A stretch of DNA of 64,000 nucleotides from Defluviimonas sp. SAOS-178_SWC (GCF_039830135.1 NZ_CP156081.1:1226001-1290000); one strand, 5' to 3'; positions 1 to 8,930 are shown, counted from the stretch's first letter. The notes: a model not told the origin generated them from the letters alone. Made by a program: numbers and translations.

Positions 1-157
1 TTGCCTCAATTCACGACCTCTGGCGGGCCGCTTGCTTTGCTTCCGATTCTGCGACCGGATAGGCAGATATTACCGGGCATTGCGGCAGAGATTGGGCGGG
101 GTTATGGGAATTTTCGGGGCAGAGATAGCGGCGCGCTTCTGTCGCGCCACCGGGCCG
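1..157. other. Left-edge non-coding stretch
   Basis: These bases lie downstream of the reverse-strand pgeF gene, whose TGA stop is at 158-160. Open frames here on the plus strand only mirror pgeF. I see no terminator with a T-run and no recognisable end of another gene. Confidence 0.5.
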
Positions 158-913
158 TCAGAGCCGGATCGCCGAAATCAGCCGCCCGTAATCGGCCTCG
201 TGCCGCAGAACCGACCGGCGGTAGGAATAGAACCGCTCCGCATCGGTATAGGTGCAGTGGCGGATCCACTCGGCGTGCCGGACGCCCGCCTCGCGCAGCC
301 GGTAAAGACCGAAGCCGGGCAGGTCGAAATGCGCCCGGTCGCCATGACCGCCGGAGAAGAAGCGCGAATAGCCGGGATCGACGCCCATGAATTCGTCGAG
401 GAATTCGGGGCCGACCTCGTAGGCGCGCTGGCTGATCGCCGGGCCGATCACAGCGGCGATGTTCTCTCGCCGGGCGCCGAGCGCCTCCATCGCGGCGAGC
501 GTGGCTTCGAGCACGCCGAGAAGCGTGCCGCGCCAGCCGGCATGGGCGGCGCCGATCACGCCGGCCTCTGCGTCGGCGAAGAGAACCGGCTGGCAATCGG
601 CGGTCAGCACCGTCAGGGCGAGACCGGGCGTGGCGGTCACCAGGGCATCGGCGCGGATCGAGGTCGCCATCGGGCGGGTGACGGTAACAACATCGGCGGA
701 ATGGACCTGGTGCACGCCGATCATCGACGGTGGCTGAACCCCGAGCGCGGCGGCCACCCGTTCGCGGTTGATCGCGACCGCCTCGGTCTGGTCCGACGAG
801 CCGTGGCCACAGTTCAGACCCGAAAAGATCCCGGAAGAGGCGCCGCCCTTGCGGGTGAAGAACCCGTGGCGCAAGGGGGTGAGGGCGTCATGCGTAAGAA
901 TTTCGAGCGTCAT
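158..913 (-). CDS. pgeF: Peptidoglycan editing factor PgeF (YfiH, polyphenol oxidase family)
   Basis: 251 residues, the usual length for YfiH/PgeF. Known members are cytoplasmic metal-dependent proteins that remove wrongly incorporated L-serine-containing UDP-MurNAc precursors, and were earlier called laccase-domain polyphenol oxidases. The metal ligands are visible as HQVHS (His near 71), TADCQP (Cys near 107) and AAHAGWRG (His near 124). The ATG at 911-913 overlaps the stop of the upstream methyltransferase by 4 bp (ATGA), so the two are translationally coupled as the last genes of the lgt operon. The family assignment is firm; the physiological role comes from studied homologues. Confidence 0.93.
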   Translation of the reverse strand: MTLEILTHDALTPLRHGFFTRKGGASSGIFSGLNCGHGSSDQTEAVAINRERVAAALGVQPPSMIGVHQVHSADVVTVTRPMATSIRADALVTATPGLALTVLTADCQPVLFADAEAGVIGAAHAGWRGTLLGVLEATLAAMEALGARRENIAAVIGPAISQRAYEVGPEFLDEFMGVDPGYSRFFSGGHGDRAHFDLPGFGLYRLREAGVRHAEWIRHCTYTDAERFYSYRRSVLRHEADYGRLISAIRL

Positions 914-1986
914 GGCAAAGGGTCAAATCCGGGCGGTGGGGGGCCTCCCCGTGGATAACTCGCAATCACCTTGAACAACTGTCCCATTTCCGAGGGATGG
1001 GTCAAGCGCCGATGCGCGGCGATATGGGAGTCGAGCGCGGCGTCGCTGAGCTTGCGGGCAAGAACCTCGGCCCGCGCGGTGATCCCGAGCCGTTCGAGAA
1101 GCACGCCCTGCGGCGTCATCGCCGTCACGCCGGCACCGGCGCCGGCGAGCGCGGCGGCCAGGGCTTCGAAGTCGACATGGGCCGTCAGGTCGGCCTCGCC
1201 GGGGGTCGCGAAGGGATCGACGGGTTTGTGGGCCTTCAGCGCCTGAAAGGTGTCGCCGAGGGAGTGCCAGCCACCATAATCGACAATCAGCGCTACGCCG
1301 CCCAGCAGGGCGATACGGGCGCCGATCTCGGTGGCGACGGCGGGCAGGGCCGGGCAGGTCTCCACCACGTCGCCGGGCCGGGTGTCGTCGAGCCGGGCGG
1401 CTAGGGCAGGATAGCGCGTCACCGGACCGAGGCCCGGCGTGAGGCGCCCGTCGCTCAGCCCGACCTGGCGTTCGGCCCATCCCGCGCCCCGGCGTTCGAA
1501 CTGCCGGATCGGCAGGGCGTCGAAGAATTCGTTGGCGACGAGGAAGATCGGCAGGTCGGGCAGATCCTCCACCCGGTCGTGCCAGACCGGGCGATGCCCG
1601 GAAAGCGTTTCCGCCTGCCGGGCGCGGAGCACCGGCGACGCCTCGACCAGATGGATCTCGGCCGCTTCGGCCATGCCCTTCACGGCCCGGATCGCGCGAA
1701 GGATATCGGCAATGAGCGTGCCGCGCCCCGGCCCGATCTCGGCGAGCGCGAAGGGCGAGGGCCGGCCCTGGTCGAGCCACGCCTGCGCGAGACAGAGCCC
1801 GAGCATCTCGCCGAACATCTGGCTGATCTCGGGCGCCGTCGTGAAATCGCCGGCCGCGCCGAAGGGGTCGCGGGTCGCATAATAGCCGTGCGCGGGGTGG
1901 AGCAGGCATTCGGCCATGTAGTCGGCGATGCTCATCGGCCCCTCGGCCGCGATGCGCCGGGCGAGGATCTGCCCGAGCGGCGTCAC
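910..1986 (-). CDS. Class I SAM-dependent methyltransferase (COG1565, NDUFAF7/MidA-like)
   Basis: 358 residues. The start is a GTG at 1984-1986 that overlaps the lgt stop as GTGA. Upstream in-frame codons run antisense-like through lgt and are not part of the gene. N-terminal PMSIADYM and HGYYATRDPFG are typical of this family, followed by the SAM-binding loop LAEIGPGRGTL near residues 81-91 and a later DYGG motif. The eukaryotic relative NDUFAF7 methylates an arginine of a complex I subunit; the bacterial substrate is not established. It lies between lgt and pgeF with 4-bp overlaps on both sides, so it is cotranscribed with them. Confidence 0.9.
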   Translation of the reverse strand: MTPLGQILARRIAAEGPMSIADYMAECLLHPAHGYYATRDPFGAAGDFTTAPEISQMFGEMLGLCLAQAWLDQGRPSPFALAEIGPGRGTLIADILRAIRAVKGMAEAAEIHLVEASPVLRARQAETLSGHRPVWHDRVEDLPDLPIFLVANEFFDALPIRQFERRGAGWAERQVGLSDGRLTPGLGPVTRYPALAARLDDTRPGDVVETCPALPAVATEIGARIALLGGVALIVDYGGWHSLGDTFQALKAHKPVDPFATPGEADLTAHVDFEALAAALAGAGAGVTAMTPQGVLLERLGITARAEVLARKLSDAALDSHIAAHRRLTHPSEMGQLFKVIASYPRGGPPPPGFDPLP

Positions 1987-2861
1987 GCCCGCGCCCGCCG
2001 CCAGAACCAGAGCCCCGCCGCGATCATCGGCAGCGACAGGATCTGGCCCATCGAAAGACCCAACCCACCGGCATGGACCACATACCCCATCGGGTTGTCG
2101 GGCGTGATGAACTGGGCATCCGCCTGGCGCACGAATTCGACCGCGAAGCGCGACAGGCCGTAGCCGAGAAGGAAGATCCCGGTGATCCGCCCCGGCCGCT
2201 TCAGCGCGCCGGCGCGCAAAGCCGCGAGGAGGACGAGGCCGAGGAGGAGCCCTTCCAGACCCGCCTCGTAAAGCTGGCTCGGATGGCGGGCGCAGGTGCC
2301 CGGCAGGATGTCCGCGCAGACCTGCGCCGCCTCGCCCGGGAAGATCACGCCCCAGGGAAGGTCCGTCGGCCGGCCCCAAAGCTCGGCATTGACGAAGTTC
2401 GCCAGCCGCCCGAATAAAAGACCAACCGGCGCCACCAGCGCCATCGCGTCGGAAAGCTGCATCGGCGGCACCGCGTGGCGCCGGCAGAACCAGAGCCCCG
2501 CGACCACGGTGCCGAGAAAACCGCCGTGAAAGGACATGCCGCCTTCCCAGACCTTCAGGATCTCGGCCGGGTGCGACAGGTAATAGCCGGGTTGGTAGAA
2601 GAAGACGAAGCCGAGCCGCCCGCCGAGCACCACGCCGAGGATGATCGCGGTCAGAAGATCCTCGGTCCGCTCCGGCGCCATCGGGGCGCGGTCGCCGGGC
2701 CAGAGCACGGGGCGACGCATCAGCGCCCGGATGATGAAGAAACCCGCCAGAAGCCCGGCGAGATAGGCGAGCGCATACCACCTGAGCGCCAGATGGAAGC
2801 CGAAAAGGTCGATCGCGAAGATCTCGTTCGAGATGTCGGGAAAGTTGATGGCGGCGTGCAT
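1983..2861 (-). CDS. lgt: Phosphatidylglycerol--prolipoprotein diacylglyceryl transferase
   Basis: 292 residues, a polytopic inner-membrane enzyme that transfers diacylglycerol from phosphatidylglycerol to the lipobox cysteine of prolipoproteins, the first step of lipoprotein maturation. The Lgt signature GRLANFVNAELWGRP is at about 151-165, with the conserved GGMSFHGGFLG near 107-117. About seven hydrophobic segments are visible. I chose the ATG at 2859-2861 because GGAGA lies a few bases upstream and the protein then begins like known Lgt. An in-frame GTG further up would add 25 charged residues. It is the first gene of a three-gene operon and is divergent from ubiK. Confidence 0.96.
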   Translation of the reverse strand: MHAAINFPDISNEIFAIDLFGFHLALRWYALAYLAGLLAGFFIIRALMRRPVLWPGDRAPMAPERTEDLLTAIILGVVLGGRLGFVFFYQPGYYLSHPAEILKVWEGGMSFHGGFLGTVVAGLWFCRRHAVPPMQLSDAMALVAPVGLLFGRLANFVNAELWGRPTDLPWGVIFPGEAAQVCADILPGTCARHPSQLYEAGLEGLLLGLVLLAALRAGALKRPGRITGIFLLGYGLSRFAVEFVRQADAQFITPDNPMGYVVHAGGLGLSMGQILSLPMIAAGLWFWRRARA

Positions 2862-2975
2862 GCGGTCTCCTTGCCCCCTCTCTGAGCGCGGGGCCGCGGC
2901 GAAGTCAACCTTGAGCTTTCGGTCCCCCGCGCGCATATAGGCGGCAGATGTGATTTGCCCCGTGGGAGGCGCCCG

Positions 2976-3257
2976 ATGAGCGGACCGAACAAGTTCTTCG
3001 ACGACATGTCGAAGCTGATGACCAACGCGATGGGCGTGGCGCAGGGGGCAAAGACCGAGGCCGAGACGGCGATGAAGTCCTGGATGGACCGCTGGCTGGC
3101 CGACCGCGATTTCGTCACCCGCGAGGAGTTCGACGCCGTCCGCGCGATGGCGCAGAAGGCGCGCGAGGAGAACGAGGCGCTGAAGGCACGGATCGAGGCG
3201 CTGGAGGCGGTCGGCAACCCGCCGCGCGCGAACCGGGGCGGCAAGTCGAACGGCTGA
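2976..3257 (+). CDS. ubiK: UbiK/BMFP-family accessory protein
   Basis: 93 residues, small and helical. An N-terminal KFFDDMSKLMTNAMG amphipathic segment is followed by a coiled coil from about residue 50 (DFVTREEFDAVRAMAQKARE). This is the BMFP family (YqiC/UbiK), in which E. coli UbiK helps aerobic ubiquinone synthesis and binds membranes as a trimer. The ATG at 2976 has GGGAGG 7 bp upstream. It is divergent from lgt with a 114-bp gap that holds both promoters. Confidence 0.85.
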   Translation: MSGPNKFFDDMSKLMTNAMGVAQGAKTEAETAMKSWMDRWLADRDFVTREEFDAVRAMAQKAREENEALKARIEALEAVGNPPRANRGGKSNG

Positions 3258-3662
3258 GCTGTCCTCAGGACGTCAATAGGTCGGGATGCCCTTCGCGCCG
3301 AGCGCGGCGACGGGCTCGAAATCGGCGATCAGTCAGCGCTGATGTGCAGGCATGGGTGGCGCGCCTATGCTTGCGGTCGCGTCGCGGCCCGTGACTCCGG
3401 CGTTCCGATCACCGTCTCGCGGCCGTCAGGGCCAAGAGGCGGCCGTGATGCCCTGCCGGTGGCTTGCAGCCTGCGGCAGATCGTATGCCTGCACACCCTT
3501 TCCACAACATTTGGGAATTATCCCCAAAATATTGCTTTACAGACGCCTCTGCGGCCTACACCATATCTGGTAGGAGAAGCGGAATGTTCCGCCGATCCTA
3601 GAGCAGGCAACAATGCCTCGCCGGCTGCCTGAAACGCGAGGCAAGAACACGAGAGGCCGGGC
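3258..3662. other. Intergenic stretch with a decayed gene end and a palindrome
   Basis: About 405 bp with no convincing gene. On the reverse strand, immediately after ubiK, about 19 codons reading LIADFEPVAALGAKGIPTY end in a stop at 3270-3272, but a stop codon precedes them at once. This looks like the surviving C-terminal tail of a lost gene. Further right is a 17-bp palindrome (3511-3527), followed by AT-richer DNA that probably holds the ybjN promoter. Confidence 0.4.
3511..3527. promoter_or_regulatory. 17-bp palindrome upstream of ybjN
   Basis: TTGGG-N7-CCCAA, with an AT-rich centre, is an operator-like dyad about 135 bp upstream of the ybjN start codon. The regulator is unknown. It is too short and lacks the T-run needed for a terminator. 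Confidence 0.3.
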
Positions 3663-4166
3663 ATGTCAGTATCCGAATCCTATCTCAACACCGAAGACCT
3701 GCATCCGATCGACATCGTCGAGACGCTTGCCGAGCATCACGACTGGGACTTCGACCGGGTGACGGACGACCAGATCGCGATGGCGGTCGAAGGCCAGTGG
3801 CGGACCTATTCGATCACGCTCGCCTGGTCGAGCTATGACGAGACGCTGCGCCTCATCTGCACGTTCGAGATGGATCCGCCGGAAGAGACCCTGCCGGCGC
3901 TTTACGAGGCGCTGAATCGTGCCAATGACATGGTCTGGTCGGGGGCCTTCACGTTCTGGAAAGAGCAAAGGCTGATGGTCTGGCGCTACGGACTCTGCCT
4001 CGCCGGTAGCCAGATCGCCGGGCCGGAACAGATCGACCGGATGATCACCGATGCGGTAACGACGGCCGAGCGCTTCTATCCGGCCTTCCAGCTGACCTGC
4101 TGGGGCGACGAGTCACCGGAACGCGCGATGGATGTCGCGATGGCGCGGGCCTTCGGGCGGGCCTGA
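3663..4166 (+). CDS. YbjN domain-containing protein
   Basis: 167 residues, acidic and cytoplasmic. The sequence has the alpha/beta pattern of the YbjN sensory-transduction-like family (DWDFDRVTDDQIAMAVEG, then a TYSITLAW strand, with MVWRYGL near residue 103). The family resembles type III secretion chaperones in fold, and its role in alphaproteobacteria is unclear. The ATG at 3663 follows GAGAGG. It is the first of a collinear set with proC and the CsaA-like gene, and this neighbourhood is common in Rhodobacteraceae. Confidence 0.85.
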   Translation: MSVSESYLNTEDLHPIDIVETLAEHHDWDFDRVTDDQIAMAVEGQWRTYSITLAWSSYDETLRLICTFEMDPPEETLPALYEALNRANDMVWSGAFTFWKEQRLMVWRYGLCLAGSQIAGPEQIDRMITDAVTTAERFYPAFQLTCWGDESPERAMDVAMARAFGRA

Positions 4167-4237
4167 ATTGGGGCCGGTCGGGGCTTTCCCTCGGCCGCCG
4201 GATCGGTAATCTCTGCCTCCGGACGAAGGAGGCGATC

Positions 4238-5046
<809 letters not shown>

Positions 5047-5050
<4 letters not shown>

Positions 5051-5382
5051 CGATCACCTTCGACGATTTCCTCAAGGTCGATATCCGCGTCGGCCGGATC
5101 ACCCGCGCCGAGCCTTTCCCCGAGGCGCGCAAGCCCGCGTTCAAGCTCTGGGTCGATTTCGGCCCGGAGATCGGCGAAAAGAAATCCTCGGCCCAGATCA
5201 CCAGGCATTACCGGCCCGAAGAACTGATCGGCCGCGAGGTGCTGGCCGTCGTGAATTTCCCGCCGCGCCAGATCGGGCCGGTGAAGTCCGAGGTGCTGGT
5301 CCTCGGGGTGCCCGACGAGGCGGGCGAGGTGGTGCTGATCGGACCGGGGCACGACGTGCCCATCGGCGGACGGCTGTTCTGA
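5047..5382 (+). CDS. csaA: CsaA-type tRNA-binding protein
   Basis: 111 residues made of a single OB-fold tRNA-binding domain (VDIRVGRI at the start, VVNFPPRQIGPVKSEVLVLG in the middle). This matches the stand-alone CsaA/YgjH family, related to the C-terminal domain of methionyl-tRNA synthetase and described in Bacillus as a secretion-related chaperone. The start overlaps the proC stop by 4 bp, so it is translationally coupled. The function in this organism is inferred only from the family. Confidence 0.88.
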
Positions 5383-5409
5383 TTCCGGCGCGGGCGAGAG
5401 AAAAGTGAT

Positions 5410-5425
5410 GGCGCCACACGGCGCC
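5410..5425 (-). terminator. Terminator between csaA and tdk
   Basis: A 6-bp GGCGCC/GGCGCC stem with an ACAC loop is followed on the reverse strand by a T-rich run (CTTTTC). It lies between convergent genes and would end transcription of tdk. Confidence 0.5.
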
Positions 5426-5434
5426 TCCGCCGGA

Positions 5435-6034
5435 TCAGGCGGCGTCGCCGTCCGCCCGGTCGCCGATCTCGTCGCGCCAGTGACGCCTGCAGAGCGAGAC
5501 GTAGGTCTCGTTCCCGCCAATCTGAACCTGCGCCCCGTCGCGGAGCGCCTTGCCGTCCGGCCCGCGCCGCACCACCATGGTCGCCTTCTTGCCGCAGTGG
5601 CAGATGGTGCGCACTTCCCGCATCTCGTCGGCCAGCGCCAGAAGCGCGGCCGAGCCGGGGAAAAGTTCGCCCCGGAAATCGACGCGGAGACCGTAGGCCA
5701 TGATCGGCAGGCCGAGATCGTCGACCGCGCGGGCCAGTTGCCAGACCTGATCCGGGGTGAGGAACTGCGCCTCGTCGAGGAAGACGCAATCGACCGGTCC
5801 GTCCTCCAGCCGTGCGCGGAGCAGGGCGAAAAGATCCGTGCCGGCGTCATAGGTCTCGGCCGGCTCGCCGATGCCGATGCGGCTGGCGATGCGGCCCGCC
5901 CCGGCGCGGTCGTCGAGGCGCGCGGTGAGCAGATAGGTGACCATGCCGCGTTCCCGGTAATTGTGCGAAGCCTGAAGGAGCAGCGTCGACTTGCCGGCAT
6001 TCATGGTCGAATAATGGAAATAGAGCTTGGCCAT
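5435..6034 (-). CDS. tdk: Thymidine kinase (type II)
   Basis: 199 residues. It phosphorylates thymidine to dTMP in nucleoside salvage. The P-loop STMNAGKST is at about 9-17, the DEAQFL Walker B-type motif near 93-98, and the lasso region carries the zinc-type cysteines CHC near 150 and CRRH near 188. Length and motifs match bacterial TK1-like enzymes. It is monocistronic and convergent with csaA. Confidence 0.96.
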   Translation of the reverse strand: MAKLYFHYSTMNAGKSTLLLQASHNYRERGMVTYLLTARLDDRAGAGRIASRIGIGEPAETYDAGTDLFALLRARLEDGPVDCVFLDEAQFLTPDQVWQLARAVDDLGLPIMAYGLRVDFRGELFPGSAALLALADEMREVRTICHCGKKATMVVRRGPDGKALRDGAQVQIGGNETYVSLCRRHWRDEIGDRADGDAA

Positions 6035-6422
6035 GCGCCCAGATAGCGCCTCTGCGGTCCGGGGTTCAAGACGGGAGCCCCGGGGTTCCGGAGAAGTCCC
6101 CCAACGACCTTCCCCGGACCCCGGTTGCCTGGAACACCAACGCCCATCATCAGGGCCGACATCCCCGCGATGGTGCAGTCACTCGTACACGTTGAAAGGT
6201 CCGTCGCGCTTCTGCCGGCTGGACCGGCTTCGACTCTCCCACCCGTCAAAGGCGCGACGAACCCCTACTCGAACCGGCGTCGGGTCACCGGAACCTCTTA
6301 CCCATCCCCGAACACCGGAGACGGTTTAGAAATGACAAATCCGTTCCGAGCCATTAAGGGGAAAGGAGGTGGCGATTTCCCCCGGCCGCGCCGGCTGGGC
6401 TCCATTGCATGGGAGGATGTCC
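6035..6422. other. Intergenic stretch before the CII-like gene
   Basis: About 390 bp. An in-frame ATG at 6331-6333 opens a frame without a credible protein. Two GAAC repeats near 6260 have the wrong spacing for an SOS box. The right end (6411-6416) is the ribosome binding site of the next gene. Confidence 0.4.
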
Positions 6423-6881
6423 GTGGCGAAGCCGGTCGGCAACTATCTGAAAAAGCACAGCGAAGCGCTGGTGAAGGATGTCGGCATCGAGGCCTCTGCC
6501 GAGTTGTGCGGAAAGTCGAAGGCGACGCTCGGCAGGTACTACTCGGACGACCCCGACCATGCCGATCGCTTCATGCCGATCGACGTCGTGGCGGCGCTGG
6601 AAGGGGCGGCGCGGTTTCCGCATGTCACCGCCGCCCTCGCCGATCTTCGCGGCATCACGCTCAGCTACGATCACGATCGCAAGAATTCGACCGAGGGCGG
6701 GGTCAACTCGACCGTCGTTGCGCTGAGCCAGCGCTTTGCCCAGTTGATGGCCGAGTACAATCTTTCGATCCAGGACGGGAAGATCTCGATCAACGAGGCC
6801 AAGCGGCTTTTGAACGAGACGCTGGCGATCCAGAAGGTGCTGATCGAAATGAAGCTGCACCTTGAGGAAGAAGCGCTCTGA
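6423..6881 (+). CDS. CII-like helix-turn-helix protein
   Basis: 152 residues. The N-terminal half contains a helix-turn-helix-like stretch (AELCGKSKATLGRYYSDD) followed by DRFMPIDVVAALE. That pattern matches phage CII-type regulators, where the HTH is followed by a conserved (L/I)D motif. The C-terminal half (QRFAQLMAEYNLSIQDGKIS onward) is helical and probably oligomerises. I chose the GTG at 6423 because GGGAGG (6411-6416) is 6 bp upstream; the ATG at 6417 sits directly on that site. No other phage gene is nearby, so it may be a domesticated regulator. Function unproven. Confidence 0.6.
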   Translation: MAKPVGNYLKKHSEALVKDVGIEASAELCGKSKATLGRYYSDDPDHADRFMPIDVVAALEGAARFPHVTAALADLRGITLSYDHDRKNSTEGGVNSTVVALSQRFAQLMAEYNLSIQDGKISINEAKRLLNETLAIQKVLIEMKLHLEEEAL

Positions 6882-6907
6882 CCCGCGCGGGGCCCCGGCC
6901 GGTCGGA

Positions 6908-6930
6908 CCGGGGCGCGCGATGCGCCCCGG
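6908..6930. terminator. GC-rich hairpin between convergent genes
   Basis: A 9-bp stem CCGGGGCGC/GCGCCCCGG with a 5-nt loop lies between the CII-like gene and the helicase. It has no T-run, so any termination activity is uncertain. Confidence 0.4.
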
Positions 6931-6939
6931 TGCCCGCGA

Positions 6940-8208
6940 TCACGCCGCCTTGGCGCGCCGTGGCCGCCGCGAGGGGCGTTTCGCGGGCCGAGTCTTCTGC
7001 CCGTCATTGCGCGGCCCTTGCCGACCCTTGCCGCCGCGCGCCTTCGCATCCTTCGCCGCGGCATCGGCCTCGGCCCCCGACGGGGCGCTGCCGCCGATGA
7101 CCGGGATCGCGGCTTTCATCACCTTCTCGATCGCTTTCAGCTCGCCGAATTCCGCCGGGGCGCAGAAGGCCACGGCGCGCCCCGCCTTGCCGGCGCGGGC
7201 GGTGCGGCCGATGCGGTGCACGTAGTTCTCCGGCACGTTCGGCAGGTCGTAATTGTAGACGTGGCGGACATCGGGGATGTCGATGCCGCGCGCCGCGACA
7301 TCGGTCGCGACTAGGATCTTGAGATCGCCGTTGCGGAACGCCTGCAGCGTGCGCTCGCGCTGGCCCTGGCTCTTGTTGCCGTGGATGGCGCCGGCGCTGA
7401 AGCCCCAGGCGTCGAGCAGTTTCATCAACTTGTCCGACCCGTGCTTGGTGCGGCCGAAGACCAGCGCCAGTTCGCCGGGATGCTTTGCGATGTAATCAGC
7501 GAGGAGCTTCGCCTTGTCGCCCTGATTGACGAAATGCACACCCTGGTCGATCTTGTCGGCGACCTTGCCCGGAGGCGAGACCTGCACCCGGACCGGGTTG
7601 CTCAGGTAGGTCGCGGCGATCTCGTCCATCAGCTTCGGCATCGTCGCCGAGAAGAGCATCGTCTGCCGTTTCGCCGGCAGGAGCCGCGCGATCTGGCGCA
7701 GCGCATGGATGAAGCCGATGTCGAGCATCTGGTCGGCCTCGTCGAGGACGAGGAAGCGGACATCGGTCAGCTTCACCGCCTTGCGGTCGAGAAGGTCGAT
7801 CAGACGGCCCGGTGTGGCGACGAGGATGTCGATGCCGGAGGCGAGGCGCTGGGCTTGGGCGTTGAGGCTCGCCCCGCCGACGACGCGGAAGGTGCGGACC
7901 GGGGTCTTCAGCGCGAATTTCTGAAGGTTTTCCGTGATTTGTGTCGCGAGCTCCCGCGTCGGCGCAAGGATCAGCGCGCGGCAGGTCTTTGGCTCGGGCC
8001 GGCGGCCGATTTCCAGAAGCTTGGTCACCAGAGGCAGGCCGAAGGCGGCGGTCTTGCCGGTGCCGGTCTGGGCGAGGCCCATGACGTCGCGGCCGTCCAG
8101 CGCGGCCGGGATGGCGCGGGTCTGGATCGGTGTCGGCTCGGTCAGGCCGATCTCGGTGAGGTTGGCGACGACACGGGCGTCGATGCCGAGTTCTTCGAAG
8201 TAATTCAA
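6940..8208 (-). CDS. rhlE: DEAD-box RNA helicase (RhlE-like)
   Basis: 422 residues. All core motifs of an ATP-dependent RNA helicase are present: the Q motif with PTPIQ near 25-29, AQTGTGKT at 46-53, PTRELA, VLDEADQML (the DEAD box), SATMP, and in the second domain TDVAARGIDIPDV and HRIGRTARAG. A Lys/Arg-rich tail (about 375-422) is typical of RhlE and binds RNA. The start is a TTG at 8206-8208 with AGGAT 6 bp upstream. A promoter with five upstream repeats lies about 230 bp away, leaving a structured leader of about 200 nt, as is common for cold- or stress-regulated helicases. Confidence 0.93.
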   Translation of the reverse strand: MNYFEELGIDARVVANLTEIGLTEPTPIQTRAIPAALDGRDVMGLAQTGTGKTAAFGLPLVTKLLEIGRRPEPKTCRALILAPTRELATQITENLQKFALKTPVRTFRVVGGASLNAQAQRLASGIDILVATPGRLIDLLDRKAVKLTDVRFLVLDEADQMLDIGFIHALRQIARLLPAKRQTMLFSATMPKLMDEIAATYLSNPVRVQVSPPGKVADKIDQGVHFVNQGDKAKLLADYIAKHPGELALVFGRTKHGSDKLMKLLDAWGFSAGAIHGNKSQGQRERTLQAFRNGDLKILVATDVAARGIDIPDVRHVYNYDLPNVPENYVHRIGRTARAGKAGRAVAFCAPAEFGELKAIEKVMKAAIPVIGGSAPSGAEADAAAKDAKARGGKGRQGPRNDGQKTRPAKRPSRRPRRAKAA

Positions 8209-8438
8209 GGTGTTATCCTGTCGGTACGGCCCCTTTCAAAGGGCCGGAAAAGGTCAGTGCGCCGAGTCCCATCGGGACGCGTCGCGGTATCAGCGGGGCG
8301 CGGTCCAACGCGGACCGCAGGACCCCTGGCGTGACATGGGAACCGGTGTCCGGGCCTCTGCCCCCGTCATCGGGGAACGGCTGCTCACGCGGCAGCGGGC
8401 CAGTCGGACCTGCGGCAGATGGGGCTTTTCGACCGGGA

Positions 8439-8444
8439 AGTCAA
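8439..8444 (-). promoter_or_regulatory. -35 box of the helicase promoter
   Basis: On the reverse strand TTGACT (5 of 6 matches to TTGACA) is followed after 17 bp by CATCTG, a poor -10 at 8416-8421. The last 11-bp repeat touches the -35 box directly. A weak -10 with activator-type repeats against the -35 suggests a positively controlled promoter. Confidence 0.45.
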
Positions 8445-8499
8445 GCGTATGTATTGCGTAGGGAGCGCGTAGGCTTGGCGTAGTTTTTCCGTAGCTACA
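8445..8499. repeat. Five 11-bp direct repeats upstream of the helicase
   Basis: GCGTA cores begin at 8445, 8456, 8467, 8478 and (as CCGTA) 8489, exactly 11 bp apart. The middle three read GCGTAG and the first reads GCGTAT; the other bases of each unit vary. On the reverse strand, where the helicase is transcribed, the core is TACGC. An 11-bp step is one helical turn and is the arrangement known for OmpR/PhoB-family response regulators. The regulator is not known. Confidence 0.7.
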
Positions 8500-8735
8500 G
8501 CGAGGGGCCGGCGCGCCGACCCTGACCGGCAACGCAAGCGCTGTCGCCGGGGCCGTCTATGTGGCCGGTGTGGGGCGGCCGGGCCTTGGCGCACGAAGGA
8601 TCGTGAAAGCGGGCGTCCAGTGGACGGCCGCGCGATCCGATTGCCCGGAGGCGCGAGCCAGAGGGCAAGGGGCTATCGGTTCGCGCCGGACATTCGGAAA
8701 TCGGGGCGCGCCTGACTGGGCGGGCGCGGTAACGC

Positions 8736-8831
8736 GCCTGCCGGGGGCAGGCAGGCGTGGGCCGATTTGTCGCGGGACAAATCGGGCGGGGAGTTGGCTT
8801 GCCCAGAGAGCGGTGCGCTGAAGCGCGCTCT
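8736..8831 (+). other. Three successive hairpins, possible non-coding RNA
   Basis: GCCTGCC-GGG-GGCAGGC (8736-8752), CCGATTTGTC-GCGG-GACAAATCGG (8762-8785) and a bulged stem at 8807-8831 followed by TTCTGCTTGC. No protein frame explains them. They could be a small RNA ending in a terminator, or decayed repeat DNA at the edge of the AT-rich island. Confidence 0.25.
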
Positions 8832-8930
8832 TCTGCTTGCTGTGATTTTGCTTGTGGCCGCGAGCCAAATTGACTCTTTAACAAATGTGGTTATTCAATA
8901 TTGTAAGAAGTAATGGGGAAGATGTGATCG

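Larger units (their letters stand above)
8209..8930. other. 722-bp intergenic region: helicase leader, repeat array, hairpins
   Basis: No protein gene is credible here. From left to right it holds the helicase 5' leader with a small CCCTTTCAAAGGG hairpin near 8231-8243, the helicase promoter and 11-bp repeat array (8439-8499), GC-rich sequence with successive hairpins (8736-8831), and from about 8850 AT-rich DNA that belongs with the alarmone synthetase gene. Confidence 0.6.

Noticed and set aside
6055..6125. GGTTCAAG resembling a tRNA T-arm
   Set aside because: No acceptor stem, anticodon arm or D-arm can be folded around it.
6259..6280. GAAC repeat resembling an alphaproteobacterial SOS box
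   Set aside because: The two GAAC units are separated by 8 bp, while the LexA site needs 7; no SOS gene follows.
8210..8895. Several short frames between the helicase and the synthetase gene
   Set aside because: They are Arg/Pro/Ala-rich, overlap one another on both strands and lack ribosome sites.
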